30,369 nt of DNA from assembly GCA_045627045.1 (NCBI GenBank), contig JAZQMY010000062.1, forward strand, positions 1-30,369. Direction: 5' to 3'. Below are positions 1-8,222 of this stretch, piece after piece. The notes beneath the pieces were generated by a model. The model ran no database searches and was not told the DNA's origin. It saw only the letters and a program-made list of their open reading frames with translations. A program made the translations under genes and the position numbers. Source of the stretch: SIG351 sp045627045 (GTDB taxonomy: Bacteria; Bacillota; Clostridia; HGM11327). How positions within the stretch are numbered: position 1 is the stretch's first letter; each line of letters opens with the position of its first letter.

Positions 1-296
1 ATTGGCTTTCCGAAAGATATGACAGCAAAGCACAGCGTACTGACGATGCAAAGAATTTGCTCAAAGAAATCCGTTCAACGAGAGTATATCTTAACGAACG
101 GCAGAAGCAGGAAGTCAAAAACAGATACGGCTCATACGGTAAGTATGTGAAGCGTATGTTTGGCAGAATGGGAATTGCCGATAACGCAAGAGTTGCCATT
201 GACACTTACTACAACGAGCTTGCGGACAAACATTCCGAACTGTTTGACAAAAACGCAAATTCGAACGAAATTCCATTGCTGATAATGCAGAGGTGA
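1..296 (+). CDS. C-terminal part of an unrecognised protein (5' truncated by window edge)
   Basis: The reading frame with codons starting at base 3 is open from the window edge to the TGA at 294-296, so this is the last ~98 residues of a longer gene. A TTG at 57 could be read as a start, but the same frame continues upstream without a stop and no ribosome binding site precedes 57, so truncation is the better reading. The visible part is hydrophilic, rich in Lys, Arg, Tyr and Asn, and probably mostly helical. It has no membrane segment and no motif I recognise. The family cannot be named from this fragment. No convincing T-tailed terminator lies between it and the next promoter at 400. Confidence 0.55.
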   Translation, partial: WLSERYDSKAQRTDDAKNLLKEIRSTRVYLNERQKQEVKNRYGSYGKYVKRMFGRMGIADNARVAIDTYYNELADKHSELFDKNANSNEIPLLIMQR

Positions 297-399
297 ATCA
301 TATTCTGCTTCTCTTGCTCTCTGCAGAACCATTATCTGAAAAGAAAAGTGAAATATTATGATAAAACCAAGGTTTGAAAACTTTTTGAGCGAAAAAGAC

Positions 400-428
400 T
401 TGACAAACTGTTGTTTTTGATGTATTAT
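400..428 (+). promoter_or_regulatory. Sigma-A promoter of lipoprotein copy 1
   Basis: TTGACA at 400-405, a 17-bp spacer, and TATTAT at 423-428. It lies ~54 bp upstream of the ATG at 482, which has AGGAG at 471-475. The leader resembles that of copy 3. Confidence 0.75.
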
Positions 429-481
429 ATTTAACCGAGAAAATTGTATATATTCTGAATAATATAAAATAGGAGACTATT

Positions 482-2557
482 ATGAGAAAACTTTTAACTG
501 TTTTATTGGTAGTTGCTCTTTCTGCGGCTCTTCTTTCAGGCTGCACAACGAATCCTACAAAGGATCCGTCAAAGCCCGATCCGACACCGACACAGAATCT
601 TACTGATTACAACCCGGATTATTCTGATAAGAAGGATCCTTCCGGTGTGTGGGATGATGTAATTACATTCAACCTCTTCAATCAGGAAGACTACCAGACG
701 CGTTGGTCAAACTACGCAAAGGAATGGATGCTCGAATCATTCCACATCAAGGTTGGCTATGTTATCCCTGCAGTAACCGGTTTTTCGGATACATGGGCAG
801 TATGCCAGAACAAGATGATGGAAGATCCGGCAAACAGAGATGAATACAGAACCAAGCTTGTATCACTCTTTATATCAGAGAAGACAAGACCTGACTATCT
901 GCCTTCAGTTTACGGCTCATGCATGGGCTCAGACGGCGTATGGTTTGACCTTGTTGATTACCTTGTAGACCTTGCACCTTATGTAAGTGAGGGCGGACCT
1001 CTTTACGAAGGCTACGTTGAGTGGCTTTGGGGCGATGCAAAGGAATACTGGGAAGAATACAAGCATTATCTTATGACAGAGTTTGATGAGCTTTTCGTTC
1101 TTCCGAGAAGGGAAATGATGCCTGTTCAGTTCTTTCTGGGATATTCTCAGAAGTCACTCAATGCTCTCGGAATATCCTGGGATGAAAAGCCTACCGACTG
1201 GAATGGCTTTGTAGAGCTTCTCAGACAGTACAAGGGCTACAGTGATGAATCTTCAACGTTGGATTCATATCTCAGCGTTCCATTCAAGACAACGGATGAA
1301 AACGGTGCGGATCTTCTTCAGTTTGTTGCCACGACATACGGACTCGATTTCAATGCGGATTTCACATGGACAACAAAGAACGGCGAACCGCTCTGGACAC
1401 CTTACTGGGATGAATATCTCTCGATCCTCAAGGATGTAAACATGCTTGCATCAGAAGGCCTCGTCTGCACAAACCTTGAATACGAGAACTGCATTGCAAA
1501 CTACACTCTTGATACGACTGATCCTATGTATCAGGCTTCCGTAAGAGGCATGGATGCGGCAGGCGGCTCCTCAGGTATTGCAGGCTATGTCCGTGACGAT
1601 AAGTTCGCTTGGTGGTCATCAGACCCGAGAAATCCGATGTATTGGAGCTCAACTGATGAATGGATTACACATGATGGCTATGAATACTCTCTTGTAGGCG
1701 GTTCACAGTTCGACTCTAACTACCTCGCAATCGGTAACGCACTCGGACCGAAATTCACATCAAGAATCATCGATTTTTGGAATGCTTCACTTTGCGATGA
1801 AGGTTACTTCAGCTACCAGTTCGGCAGAAAGGGTACTCCTTTTGCTGATAATGTTGAAGACGCAGGAAGCTACCTTATTGATGAAGACGGCAAGGTCATC
1901 TACTCAAATCACGAGAACAGATTCTCATTCGTAAAGGATTCCGGGAACTACTGGTGGGCTACAAGAGATGAAAACTGGTGGATAGATAAAGATGTTCACT
2001 ACGAGCAGTACATTGCAAATTATAATGCAACTGCATTTGCAAACGTTGAAGCCGGAGACGGTACAACAGTTGCCGTAATGTGCGGAATTGAAGATACTCT
2101 CGTATGGGAGAACAGCTGGAATCAGATGCTCAGAGGTACATGGTTCTATGCCGATGTAACTGCATATCCTATGAGCAAGACTGCATACTGGCCTTCAGAG
2201 TCAATGTCAAAGGCTAAGCCGTATATTGATAAAACAATTGCCACAGCAACAGACAATAACTCAATCTGCTACAAGGGATTCTACAGTTCAACAAAGGATA
2301 TCCTCGGCAAGGAATCAAACGAAATGATAAAGAAGATCACTGCACTCCAGACGATTGCAAAGAACTTCACAGTTAAGTTCCTTTCACATGAAGCTTCTGA
2401 ATCTGACTGGACAAACTACATCAAGAGCTTGCAGGATGCCGGCTATGATGAGGTTTACAGCTTCTATGTAGATGCACTCAAGGGTACACCTACGAAGTAT
2501 CAGGAAGGCGTTGCATCTCAGTCAACAGTAAATGCAAAGAGAGCAGCAAAGGCTTAA
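482..2557 (+). CDS. Extracellular solute-binding-like lipoprotein, tandem copy 1
   Basis: A 691-residue lipoprotein. A short Lys/Arg n-region and hydrophobic core end in lipobox LLSGC with Cys21 as the predicted lipidation site, followed by a Thr/Pro/Asp linker. The mature part begins near W57 (WDDVITFNLF). It has the cadence of family-1 (LplA/YtcQ-type) ABC solute-binding proteins: a first beta strand, PDYL at 137-140, a 'DLxxYLVDLAPYV' segment, 'LPRREMMPVQ', then 'LGISWDEKPTDW'. It is longer than the usual ~450-550 residues and unusually rich in Trp, Tyr and Asp. AGGAG at 471-475 sets the ATG at 482. It has its own promoter and terminator, with no permease or ATPase next to it. A ligand cannot be stated. 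It could instead be a structural or polysaccharide-binding surface protein that reuses the fold. Confidence 0.65.
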   Translation: MRKLLTVLLVVALSAALLSGCTTNPTKDPSKPDPTPTQNLTDYNPDYSDKKDPSGVWDDVITFNLFNQEDYQTRWSNYAKEWMLESFHIKVGYVIPAVTGFSDTWAVCQNKMMEDPANRDEYRTKLVSLFISEKTRPDYLPSVYGSCMGSDGVWFDLVDYLVDLAPYVSEGGPLYEGYVEWLWGDAKEYWEEYKHYLMTEFDELFVLPRREMMPVQFFLGYSQKSLNALGISWDEKPTDWNGFVELLRQYKGYSDESSTLDSYLSVPFKTTDENGADLLQFVATTYGLDFNADFTWTTKNGEPLWTPYWDEYLSILKDVNMLASEGLVCTNLEYENCIANYTLDTTDPMYQASVRGMDAAGGSSGIAGYVRDDKFAWWSSDPRNPMYWSSTDEWITHDGYEYSLVGGSQFDSNYLAIGNALGPKFTSRIIDFWNASLCDEGYFSYQFGRKGTPFADNVEDAGSYLIDEDGKVIYSNHENRFSFVKDSGNYWWATRDENWWIDKDVHYEQYIANYNATAFANVEAGDGTTVAVMCGIEDTLVWENSWNQMLRGTWFYADVTAYPMSKTAYWPSESMSKAKPYIDKTIATATDNNSICYKGFYSSTKDILGKESNEMIKKITALQTIAKNFTVKFLSHEASESDWTNYIKSLQDAGYDEVYSFYVDALKGTPTKYQEGVASQSTVNAKRAAKA

Positions 2558-2577
2558 TTGAAAATAAAAAAACACCC

Positions 2578-2612
2578 AAAGCGGACTTTTCTTAATGAAA
2601 AGTCCGCTTTTT
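2578..2612 (+). terminator. Rho-independent terminator after copy 1
   Basis: Perfect 14-bp stem (AAAGCGGACTTTTC at 2578-2591 with its complement at 2597-2610), a 5-nt loop TTAAT, and a T-run at 2608-2612. Confidence 0.9.
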
Positions 2613-2655
2613 GCCTTAAAATACAGAAAAAAACGAATTTTAGGCACACAGACTA

Positions 2656-2683
2656 TTGACATTTTTCTATAATGCTGTATAAT
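2656..2683 (+). promoter_or_regulatory. Sigma-A promoter of lipoprotein copy 2
   Basis: TTGACA at 2656-2661, 16-bp spacer, TATAAT at 2678-2683. Transcription should begin near 2690, so an ATG at 2692 would be essentially leaderless. This supports the start at 2737. Confidence 0.8.
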
Positions 2684-2736
2684 ATAATTTAATGGAAAAA
2701 ACAAAGATGCATTCAGCATTAAGAAAGGATATTTTT

Positions 2737-4881
2737 ATGAAAAGATTGATAGCCTTGATATTATCAGTGCTGCTTCTGACGGCTTTTTGGTCTGGATGTA
2801 CTCAATCCGGCACGGCAACACCTGAAGGAACGCTTCTGCCGACATCAAGCCCGATTGCAACTCTTGATCCAAGTCCGGAAGAGTCACCTGATGTTGAACC
2901 GACTCCTGAGGAAAAAGATAATTTCTCAAACGCAAAGCCGGTTTATTCTACAGTACGGGATGAAAGCGGAATGTGGGATGATGTCATTACTTTCAATGTG
3001 TTCAACACAGACGACTACGAGACAAGGTGGAGCGAATATTCAAAGCAGTGGATGCTTGAGAGTTTTCACATCAAGGTCGGCTACATTATTCCTCCGATAA
3101 ACGGCTTTGAGAGCACCTGGCAGGTATCAAGCAATAAGCTTATGGATGATCCTGTTGCAAGAGATGATTACAGAGTAAAGCTTGTATCGCTTTTCCTTTC
3201 AGAGGCGACAAGACCTGATTACCTTCCGGCGGTTTATGCATCCTGCATTGGCTCTGACGGAGCGTGGTTTTCTCTTGAAGAATACCTTGTGGACCTTGCC
3301 CCTTATCTTGAGGAGGGCGGCTCGCTTTATGACGGCTATGTCCGCTGGCTCTGGGGAGACAACGTTGAGTATTGGGAGGAAATGAAGACGGCTCTCGTGA
3401 CTAATCTCGGTCAGCTTTTTGTGATCCCGAGAAGAGAAATAATGCCTGTGCAGAAATATCTCGGATATTCGTTTACGGCGCTTGATATGCTCGGAATTGA
3501 ATGGGACGATAAGCCCACTGATTGGGACGGCTTTTACGAAATGCTCCTGCAGTATAAGACTTTGAGAGAAGAAATGTGCCTTGAAGGGGAGGAGTACAAC
3601 GGAGTATCCTTCAGAACCTACGAAGAAAACGGAGCAGACCTGATTGAATTCATAGCCACGACATACGGACTTGATTTCAATGCCGATTTCTCATGGACAA
3701 CAAAGAACGGCGAACCGCTCTGGACTTATTATTGGGACGAGTATCTTGAAATACTCAAGAAAGTAAAAACCCTGGCGGCAAATGAGCTTGTTCTGACAAA
3801 CATAAATGAAAAGGGCTATATTGCAAATTACACGCTTGACAGGAGTGACATTTCTTACCTGGAATCTGTCCGCAGTCAGGAAGATACGGGTATGTTCTCG
3901 GGCATTGCGGCTTATGCGACAGCCGAATGGTTCTCCGCACATTCAACGAATTACGGAGACGGAAATGTCTGGCAGGTATCTGACACGTGGATATCGCAGG
4001 ACGGCTGTACATACTCGCTTACCGGCGGCTCTGAATTTGATTCAAATTACCTTGCCATAGGAAATGCGCTCGGAAACGAGTTTGTCAACAGAATAATTGA
4101 TTTCTGGAATGCTTCGCTTTCAGATGAAGGCTATCTGCGTTATCAGTTCGGTCAGAAAGGTATTCCATTTGCGGACACAATCGAAGAGGCAGGAAATTAT
4201 CTTTTTGATGAAGAAGGAAATGTAGTATTCTCCAACCATTCAAATCTCATTCCGTTTGAAAAGAATGATGATTATGAGTGGTGGCGGACAAGAAACGAAG
4301 ATTGGTGGTATTCAAGAAGCGGCTACTACTATCAGTATATTTCGAAAATGAACTCATCACTATACAGCAGCATCATGGCAGGCGACGGAACAACGTTGGC
4401 TGACTATCTCGGAATCAATAAAACACTCGTCTGGGAGAATGATTCGAGTCAGTTCCGCTGCGGAACGTGGTTCTATGCGGATGTGACGGCTTACCCGAAC
4501 AGAAAGACTGCTTATTGGCCTATGGAATCTATGGCACGCTATGAACAGAATATAAAAACAGTATTGTCAGAAGCGAAGGAAAACAACTCCGTATGCTATA
4601 AGGGCTTTTACAAATCAACAAGAGAGCTGCTCGGAAAAGATTCGGGCGATATGACGAGAAAAATCAATCATCTTCAGTCTCTTGCAATGGATTTCACGCT
4701 TAAATTCCTTTCAGACGAAGCAAATGAGGCAGGCTGGGTCAACTATATAAGATCCATTCAGGAAGCCGGCTATCAGGATGTTTACGATTTCTATTGCCGG
4801 GCGCTTTACGGTTGTGTGACGGATTACAGAGAGGATGTATTATCCCAGTCAAAGACAAATATGATTCAAGAGTCAAAATAA
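2737..4881 (+). CDS. Extracellular solute-binding-like lipoprotein, tandem copy 2
   Basis: A 714-residue paralog of the two flanking genes and the most diverged of the three. The ATG at 2737 is chosen over the in-frame ATG at 2692: it follows AAAGGA at proper spacing and opens directly on a lipoprotein signal (MKRLIALILS). The 2692 ATG lies at the expected transcription start and would put 15 charged residues before the signal. The signal ends FWSGC with Cys21; Trp at the -3 lipobox position is unusual. A longer Ser/Thr/Pro/Glu linker follows. Landmarks shared with copies 1 and 3 include WDDVITFN, TTYGLDFNADF, FDSNYLAIGNALG, IDFWNASL, TWFYADVTAYP and KTAYWP. The fold is probably an ABC solute-binding protein; the ligand is unknown. 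The downstream spacer holds two large hairpins instead of a normal T-tailed terminator. Confidence 0.65.
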   Translation: MKRLIALILSVLLLTAFWSGCTQSGTATPEGTLLPTSSPIATLDPSPEESPDVEPTPEEKDNFSNAKPVYSTVRDESGMWDDVITFNVFNTDDYETRWSEYSKQWMLESFHIKVGYIIPPINGFESTWQVSSNKLMDDPVARDDYRVKLVSLFLSEATRPDYLPAVYASCIGSDGAWFSLEEYLVDLAPYLEEGGSLYDGYVRWLWGDNVEYWEEMKTALVTNLGQLFVIPRREIMPVQKYLGYSFTALDMLGIEWDDKPTDWDGFYEMLLQYKTLREEMCLEGEEYNGVSFRTYEENGADLIEFIATTYGLDFNADFSWTTKNGEPLWTYYWDEYLEILKKVKTLAANELVLTNINEKGYIANYTLDRSDISYLESVRSQEDTGMFSGIAAYATAEWFSAHSTNYGDGNVWQVSDTWISQDGCTYSLTGGSEFDSNYLAIGNALGNEFVNRIIDFWNASLSDEGYLRYQFGQKGIPFADTIEEAGNYLFDEEGNVVFSNHSNLIPFEKNDDYEWWRTRNEDWWYSRSGYYYQYISKMNSSLYSSIMAGDGTTLADYLGINKTLVWENDSSQFRCGTWFYADVTAYPNRKTAYWPMESMARYEQNIKTVLSEAKENNSVCYKGFYKSTRELLGKDSGDMTRKINHLQSLAMDFTLKFLSDEANEAGWVNYIRSIQEAGYQDVYDFYCRALYGCVTDYREDVLSQSKTNMIQESK

Positions 4882-4922
4882 AACAAACAGAACAAAACGT
4901 TTGTCAAAAAAGCTAAATAAAT

Positions 4923-4981
4923 AACACAAGAGCCTGCAGGGGAGAAATATTATTTTTCTGTTCCCTGCAGGCTCTTGTGTT
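4923..4981. repeat. 19-bp perfect inverted repeat (rod-like hairpin)
   Basis: AACACAAGAGCCTGCAGGG at 4923-4941 is exactly complementary to 4963-4981. The pairing can extend inward through GGAGAAA and TTTTC with a small bulge. No T-run follows on the plus strand, so a simple terminator role is uncertain. Confidence 0.85.
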
Positions 4982-4982
4982 G

Positions 4983-5030
4983 AGCGGTCTATAAATGTGA
5001 TGCCGGTCAGGATCACATTTATAGACTGCT
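4983..5030. repeat. Second large inverted repeat
   Basis: GTCTATAAATGTGAT at 4987-5001 is exactly complementary to 5012-5026. The stem extends outward by AGCG/TGCT (4983-4986 with 5027-5030) with one G-U pair. The loop is GCCGGTCAGG. It starts 1 nt after the previous inverted repeat. Confidence 0.85.
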
Positions 5031-5171
5031 GGCAATCATTTTGCACCGATCAGAGCAGGGCGAATGCTTTCCCAAGCGTAGTGCTGAATGAAATAAACAG
5101 GCAGAGAAAAAATAAAAGTGGATAAAAATGATATAAATTTATGCTTCTTATCCAATTATAGTGAAAAATAC

Positions 5172-5200
5172 TTGACAAAATGTGACTGCTGTTGTATCAT
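5172..5200 (+). promoter_or_regulatory. Sigma-A promoter of lipoprotein copy 3
   Basis: TTGACA at 5172-5177, 17-bp spacer, TATCAT at 5195-5200. The leader and ribosome binding site match copy 1 (AGGAGACTATTATGAGAAAA in both). Confidence 0.75.
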
Positions 5201-5251
5201 ATTATATGGAATAAAGCTATATTTTCTGAAAATATTAAACAGGAGACTATT

Positions 5252-7312
5252 ATGAGAAAACTATTAACAGTATTATTGGTAGTTGCATTTTCTGTTGCAC
5301 TGCTTTCCGGCTGCACAACGAATCATACAAATGATCCGTCCAAGCCCGATCCGACGCCTTCACAGAATTTTACTGATTACAATCCGGATTATTCTGATAA
5401 GAAGGATTCTACCGGCATGTGGGATGATGTAATTACGTTCAACCTCTTCAATCAGGAAGACTACCAGACACGTTGGTCAGACAGTGCAAAAGAATGGATG
5501 CTTGATGCATTTCATATCAAGGTCGGATATATTATTCCTGCGATTACCGGTTTTGCTGATACATGGACGGTTTGTCAGAATAAAATGATGGAGAATCCGG
5601 CAAACAGGGACGAGTACAGATCCAAGCTTGTTTCGCTGTTTATTTCTGAAAAAACAAGACCTGATTATTTACCGGCTCTATATGGCTCTTGTATAGGAAT
5701 AGACGGCGCATGGTTTGATATATCTGAATATCTTGTTGATCTTGCACCATATGTAAGCGAGGGTGGACCACTTTACGATACTTACGTAAACTGGCTTTGG
5801 GGAGATGAAAAGGAATACTGGGAAGAATACAAGCAGTATCTGATGACGGATTTTGGCGAGCTTTATGTTCTTCCACGCAGAGAAATGATGCCTGTGCAGT
5901 TCTATCTCGGCTTTTCAAGAGACGCACTCAGGTCAATTGGTGTATCTTGGGATGAGAAACCTACGGAATGGGATGACTTTATAGAGCTTCTTATGGCTTA
6001 CAAGCATTTCAATGATGAATCTACAACGGCTATTGATCCGAATCTTCGTATTCCTTTCAAGACTACAGACGAAAACGGCGCAGATCTTCTGCAATTTGTT
6101 GCTACGACCTACGGCCTTGATTTTAATGCCGATTTCTCGTGGACAACGAAGAACGGTGAACCACTATGGACACCTTATTGGGACGAATATCTCGAGATAC
6201 TCAAGGATGTAAATATGCTTGCATCCGAATCTCTTGTTTGTACAAACATAGAATATGAAAACCGCATTGCAAACTTTACACTTGATACAACCGATGCTCT
6301 TTATAATGCTTCAGTCAAAGGCATGGATGTGGACAGTGCTTCTACGGGTATAGCGGGCTATGCGAGAGAAGATAAGCTAGCTTGTTGGTCATCAGAAACA
6401 TGGAGAACGAGTGATAAATGGATTAACCATAAAGGATATGTAAGTTCAATGGTTGGAGGAACAAAATTTGATTCGAATTATCTTGCGGTCGGCAATGCAT
6501 TAGGATCGAAATTTACTTCAAGGATAATTGATTTCTGGAATTCTTCTCTTTCTGATGAGGGATACTACCTTTATCAGTTCGGCAGAAAGGGTACTCCTTT
6601 TGCTGATAACGTTGAAGATGCAGGCAGCTACCTCATTGATGAGGACAACAAGGTGGTATTCTCAAACCATGATAACAGATTTCCGTTTGTAAAGGACGAA
6701 AACAACTACTGGTGGAGTACGAGAGACGAAAACTGGTGGATAGATAAAAATCCCTACTATGAGAAGTATATCGATAATTACAGTGATTCTTTTGCTACTG
6801 TCTTGCCGGGGGATGGTACGACGGTTGCGCTTAAGTGTGGTATTACCGATACTCTTGTTTGGGAAAACAGAATGGATCAGATGCTCAGAGGAACGTGGTT
6901 CTATGCAGACGTAACTGCATATCCTATGAGCAAGACTGCTTACTGGCCGGATGAATCTATGTCAAAGTCCGAAGACAATATTAATCAGATCATTTCTGAA
7001 GCAGAAAAGAATAATGCTATCTGCTATAAGGGCTTTTTCGATACGGCGAAAAAAGTGCTTGGCAAAGAATCAGGCGATATGACGAAGAAAATCAAGTCAC
7101 TTCAGACTATTGCGAAAAATTTTACTGTCAAATTCCTTTCCCACGAGGCATCGGAATCCGATTGGACCAGTTACATTAAGAACATTCAGGATGCAGGATA
7201 CGAAGAAGTGTACGAATTCTACGTTATGGCACTCAAGGGGACACCTTCAACTTACAGAAGCGATGTTTTGTCACAGTCGTATGTCAATGAACTCAGGAAA
7301 CAAAAGTCATGA
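5252..7312 (+). CDS. Extracellular solute-binding-like lipoprotein, tandem copy 3
   Basis: A 686-residue lipoprotein very close to copy 1. The N-terminus, lipobox LLSGC (Cys21) and the DPSKPDPTP linker are nearly the same in the two. The ATG at 5252 has AGGAG at 5241-5245. An in-frame TTG at 5192 lies inside the promoter spacer and would prepend 20 residues to the signal peptide, so it is rejected. The mature part keeps the solute-binding-like layout: WDDVITFNLF, RPDYLP, DLAPYV, LPRREMMPVQ, DEKPTEW, ATTYGLDFNADF and TWFYADVTAYPMSKTAYWP. It is monocistronic, with its own promoter and a strong terminator. The ligand and partner transporter are unknown, and no transporter gene is in view. Confidence 0.65.
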   Translation: MRKLLTVLLVVAFSVALLSGCTTNHTNDPSKPDPTPSQNFTDYNPDYSDKKDSTGMWDDVITFNLFNQEDYQTRWSDSAKEWMLDAFHIKVGYIIPAITGFADTWTVCQNKMMENPANRDEYRSKLVSLFISEKTRPDYLPALYGSCIGIDGAWFDISEYLVDLAPYVSEGGPLYDTYVNWLWGDEKEYWEEYKQYLMTDFGELYVLPRREMMPVQFYLGFSRDALRSIGVSWDEKPTEWDDFIELLMAYKHFNDESTTAIDPNLRIPFKTTDENGADLLQFVATTYGLDFNADFSWTTKNGEPLWTPYWDEYLEILKDVNMLASESLVCTNIEYENRIANFTLDTTDALYNASVKGMDVDSASTGIAGYAREDKLACWSSETWRTSDKWINHKGYVSSMVGGTKFDSNYLAVGNALGSKFTSRIIDFWNSSLSDEGYYLYQFGRKGTPFADNVEDAGSYLIDEDNKVVFSNHDNRFPFVKDENNYWWSTRDENWWIDKNPYYEKYIDNYSDSFATVLPGDGTTVALKCGITDTLVWENRMDQMLRGTWFYADVTAYPMSKTAYWPDESMSKSEDNINQIISEAEKNNAICYKGFFDTAKKVLGKESGDMTKKIKSLQTIAKNFTVKFLSHEASESDWTSYIKNIQDAGYEEVYEFYVMALKGTPSTYRSDVLSQSYVNELRKQKS

Positions 7313-7340
7313 CGGGATGAATAACCGATAAAAGATATTG

Positions 7341-7379
7341 AAAAGCAGATCTTTCGATATACTGAAAGATCTGCTTTTT
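7341..7379 (+). terminator. Rho-independent terminator after copy 3
   Basis: 15-bp stem (AAAAGCAGATCTTTC at 7341-7355 with 7364-7378), 8-nt loop, T-run to 7379. Confidence 0.9.
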
Positions 7380-7458
7380 GTAATTTGTTAACCAACTCCG
7401 CACAAAAAGTGAGAGGTGAACGCAAAGACATGAGGATATAAGCAAGAGAAATTACATT

Positions 7459-7493
7459 AAAAAACAAGCCTTACGGTTTTAAATGTAAGGCTT
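7459..7493 (-). terminator. Terminator of the SGNH hydrolase gene
   Basis: AAGCCTTAC at 7466-7474 pairs with GTAAGGCTT at 7485-7493. Read on the minus strand it is followed by six T (plus-strand A-run 7459-7464). Four T on the plus side could give weak function in the other direction. Confidence 0.8.
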
Positions 7494-7500
7494 TTATCCA

Positions 7501-8160
7501 TCAATATTTGTGGTCCCAGTCAAAATCGCACTTGTCGAGGAATGCACGGGCAATTACAGTTGCACCGACCTGGTTTGGATGAATTCTGTCCCATGCGATG
7601 TAGGAAGAATGTCTGAACCTGAAGTAGTTGTTGAATACTTCCTGCAGATTCACGAAAGTACAGCCGTACTTTGCGGCGAGCTTTTCGCAGATAGCCGTAT
7701 ATTCGTCCATTCTTTTTCTCATGACGTCATCGGCAAGAGGCTCCATGTAATAAGGGGAGAGGATGAAGATTCCCTTGACTGAATCCTTTACTGAAAGAAT
7801 CATTTTTTCAATATTGCTTTCGTATTCATCGGGAAGCACTGCGCCATCGGGGATCGCGGGAGTGTCAAACTGCCTCCAAACATCGTTGATGCCGATGCAG
7901 ATTGAAACCCACTGCGGATTAAGATTCTTCACGTCTCTGTCCCAACGATTGAGGAGATCCCTTGAGGTGTTGCCGCCAATGCCTGAATTTGTTACTCTGA
8001 CATAAACCTCGGGATAGAATGCAGAGAGCATATTTTCAATTATTCTGACATAGCTTCTGCCTACGTTATCAAAAAGGCCTTCGCCTACCGGGCAGGCACT
8101 GCCCATATCGGTTACGGAATCGCCTGCAAAGACAATCCTGTCCATGTGTTCAAAAATCAT
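7501..8160 (-). CDS. GDSL/SGNH-family esterase or lipase
   Basis: A 219-residue SGNH hydrolase with all four blocks. Block I is GDSVTD, with nucleophile Ser15. Block II is NSGIGGNTS, with an oxyanion Gly. Block III is GIND. Block V is DRIHPN, with catalytic Asp191 and His194. It is a compact single domain without a signal peptide, so probably cytoplasmic. Such enzymes remove acyl or acetyl groups from carbohydrates or lipids; the substrate cannot be told. The ATG at 8158-8160 follows AAAGGAAA on the minus strand. It lies downstream of the glutamine synthetase gene in the same direction, but a hairpin with a short T-run (8187-8215) separates them. I see no separate promoter in the 62-bp gap, so it may depend on readthrough. 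Confidence 0.88.
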   Translation of the reverse strand: MIFEHMDRIVFAGDSVTDMGSACPVGEGLFDNVGRSYVRIIENMLSAFYPEVYVRVTNSGIGGNTSRDLLNRWDRDVKNLNPQWVSICIGINDVWRQFDTPAIPDGAVLPDEYESNIEKMILSVKDSVKGIFILSPYYMEPLADDVMRKRMDEYTAICEKLAAKYGCTFVNLQEVFNNYFRFRHSSYIAWDRIHPNQVGATVIARAFLDKCDFDWDHKY

Positions 8161-8186
8161 AAAAATGTTTCCTTTCTGAGCTTAAT

Positions 8187-8215
8187 AAAAGAGTGAGAAA
8201 GTAGATTCTCACTCT
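8187..8215 (-). terminator. Probable terminator/attenuating hairpin after glnN
   Basis: AGAGTGAGAA at 8190-8199 pairs with TTCTCACTCT at 8206-8215 (10 bp). On the minus strand it is followed by TTTTATTAAG. The T-run is short, so termination may be partial. Confidence 0.65.
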
Positions 8216-8222
8216 GCGATTT

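Larger units (their letters stand above)
4882..5171. other. Intergenic spacer between copies 2 and 3 with two large hairpins
   Basis: No gene seen. After the TAA of copy 2 there is a small inverted repeat (ACAAAC at 4883-4888, GTTTGT at 4899-4904). Two long inverted repeats follow, at 4923-4981 and 4983-5030, listed separately. The stretch 5031-5171 is plain AT-rich sequence leading to the copy 3 promoter. Confidence 0.7.

Noticed and set aside
303..328. TTCTGC/GCAGAA inverted repeat as a terminator for the first gene
   Set aside because: Only 6 bp with a 14-nt loop and no T-run.
2692..2736. ATG 2692 as the start of lipoprotein copy 2
   Set aside because: It coincides with the predicted transcription start and lacks a ribosome binding site; ATG 2737 has AAAGGA and opens directly on the signal peptide.
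5192..5251. TTG 5192 as the start of lipoprotein copy 3
   Set aside because: It lies within the promoter spacer, between -35 and -10.
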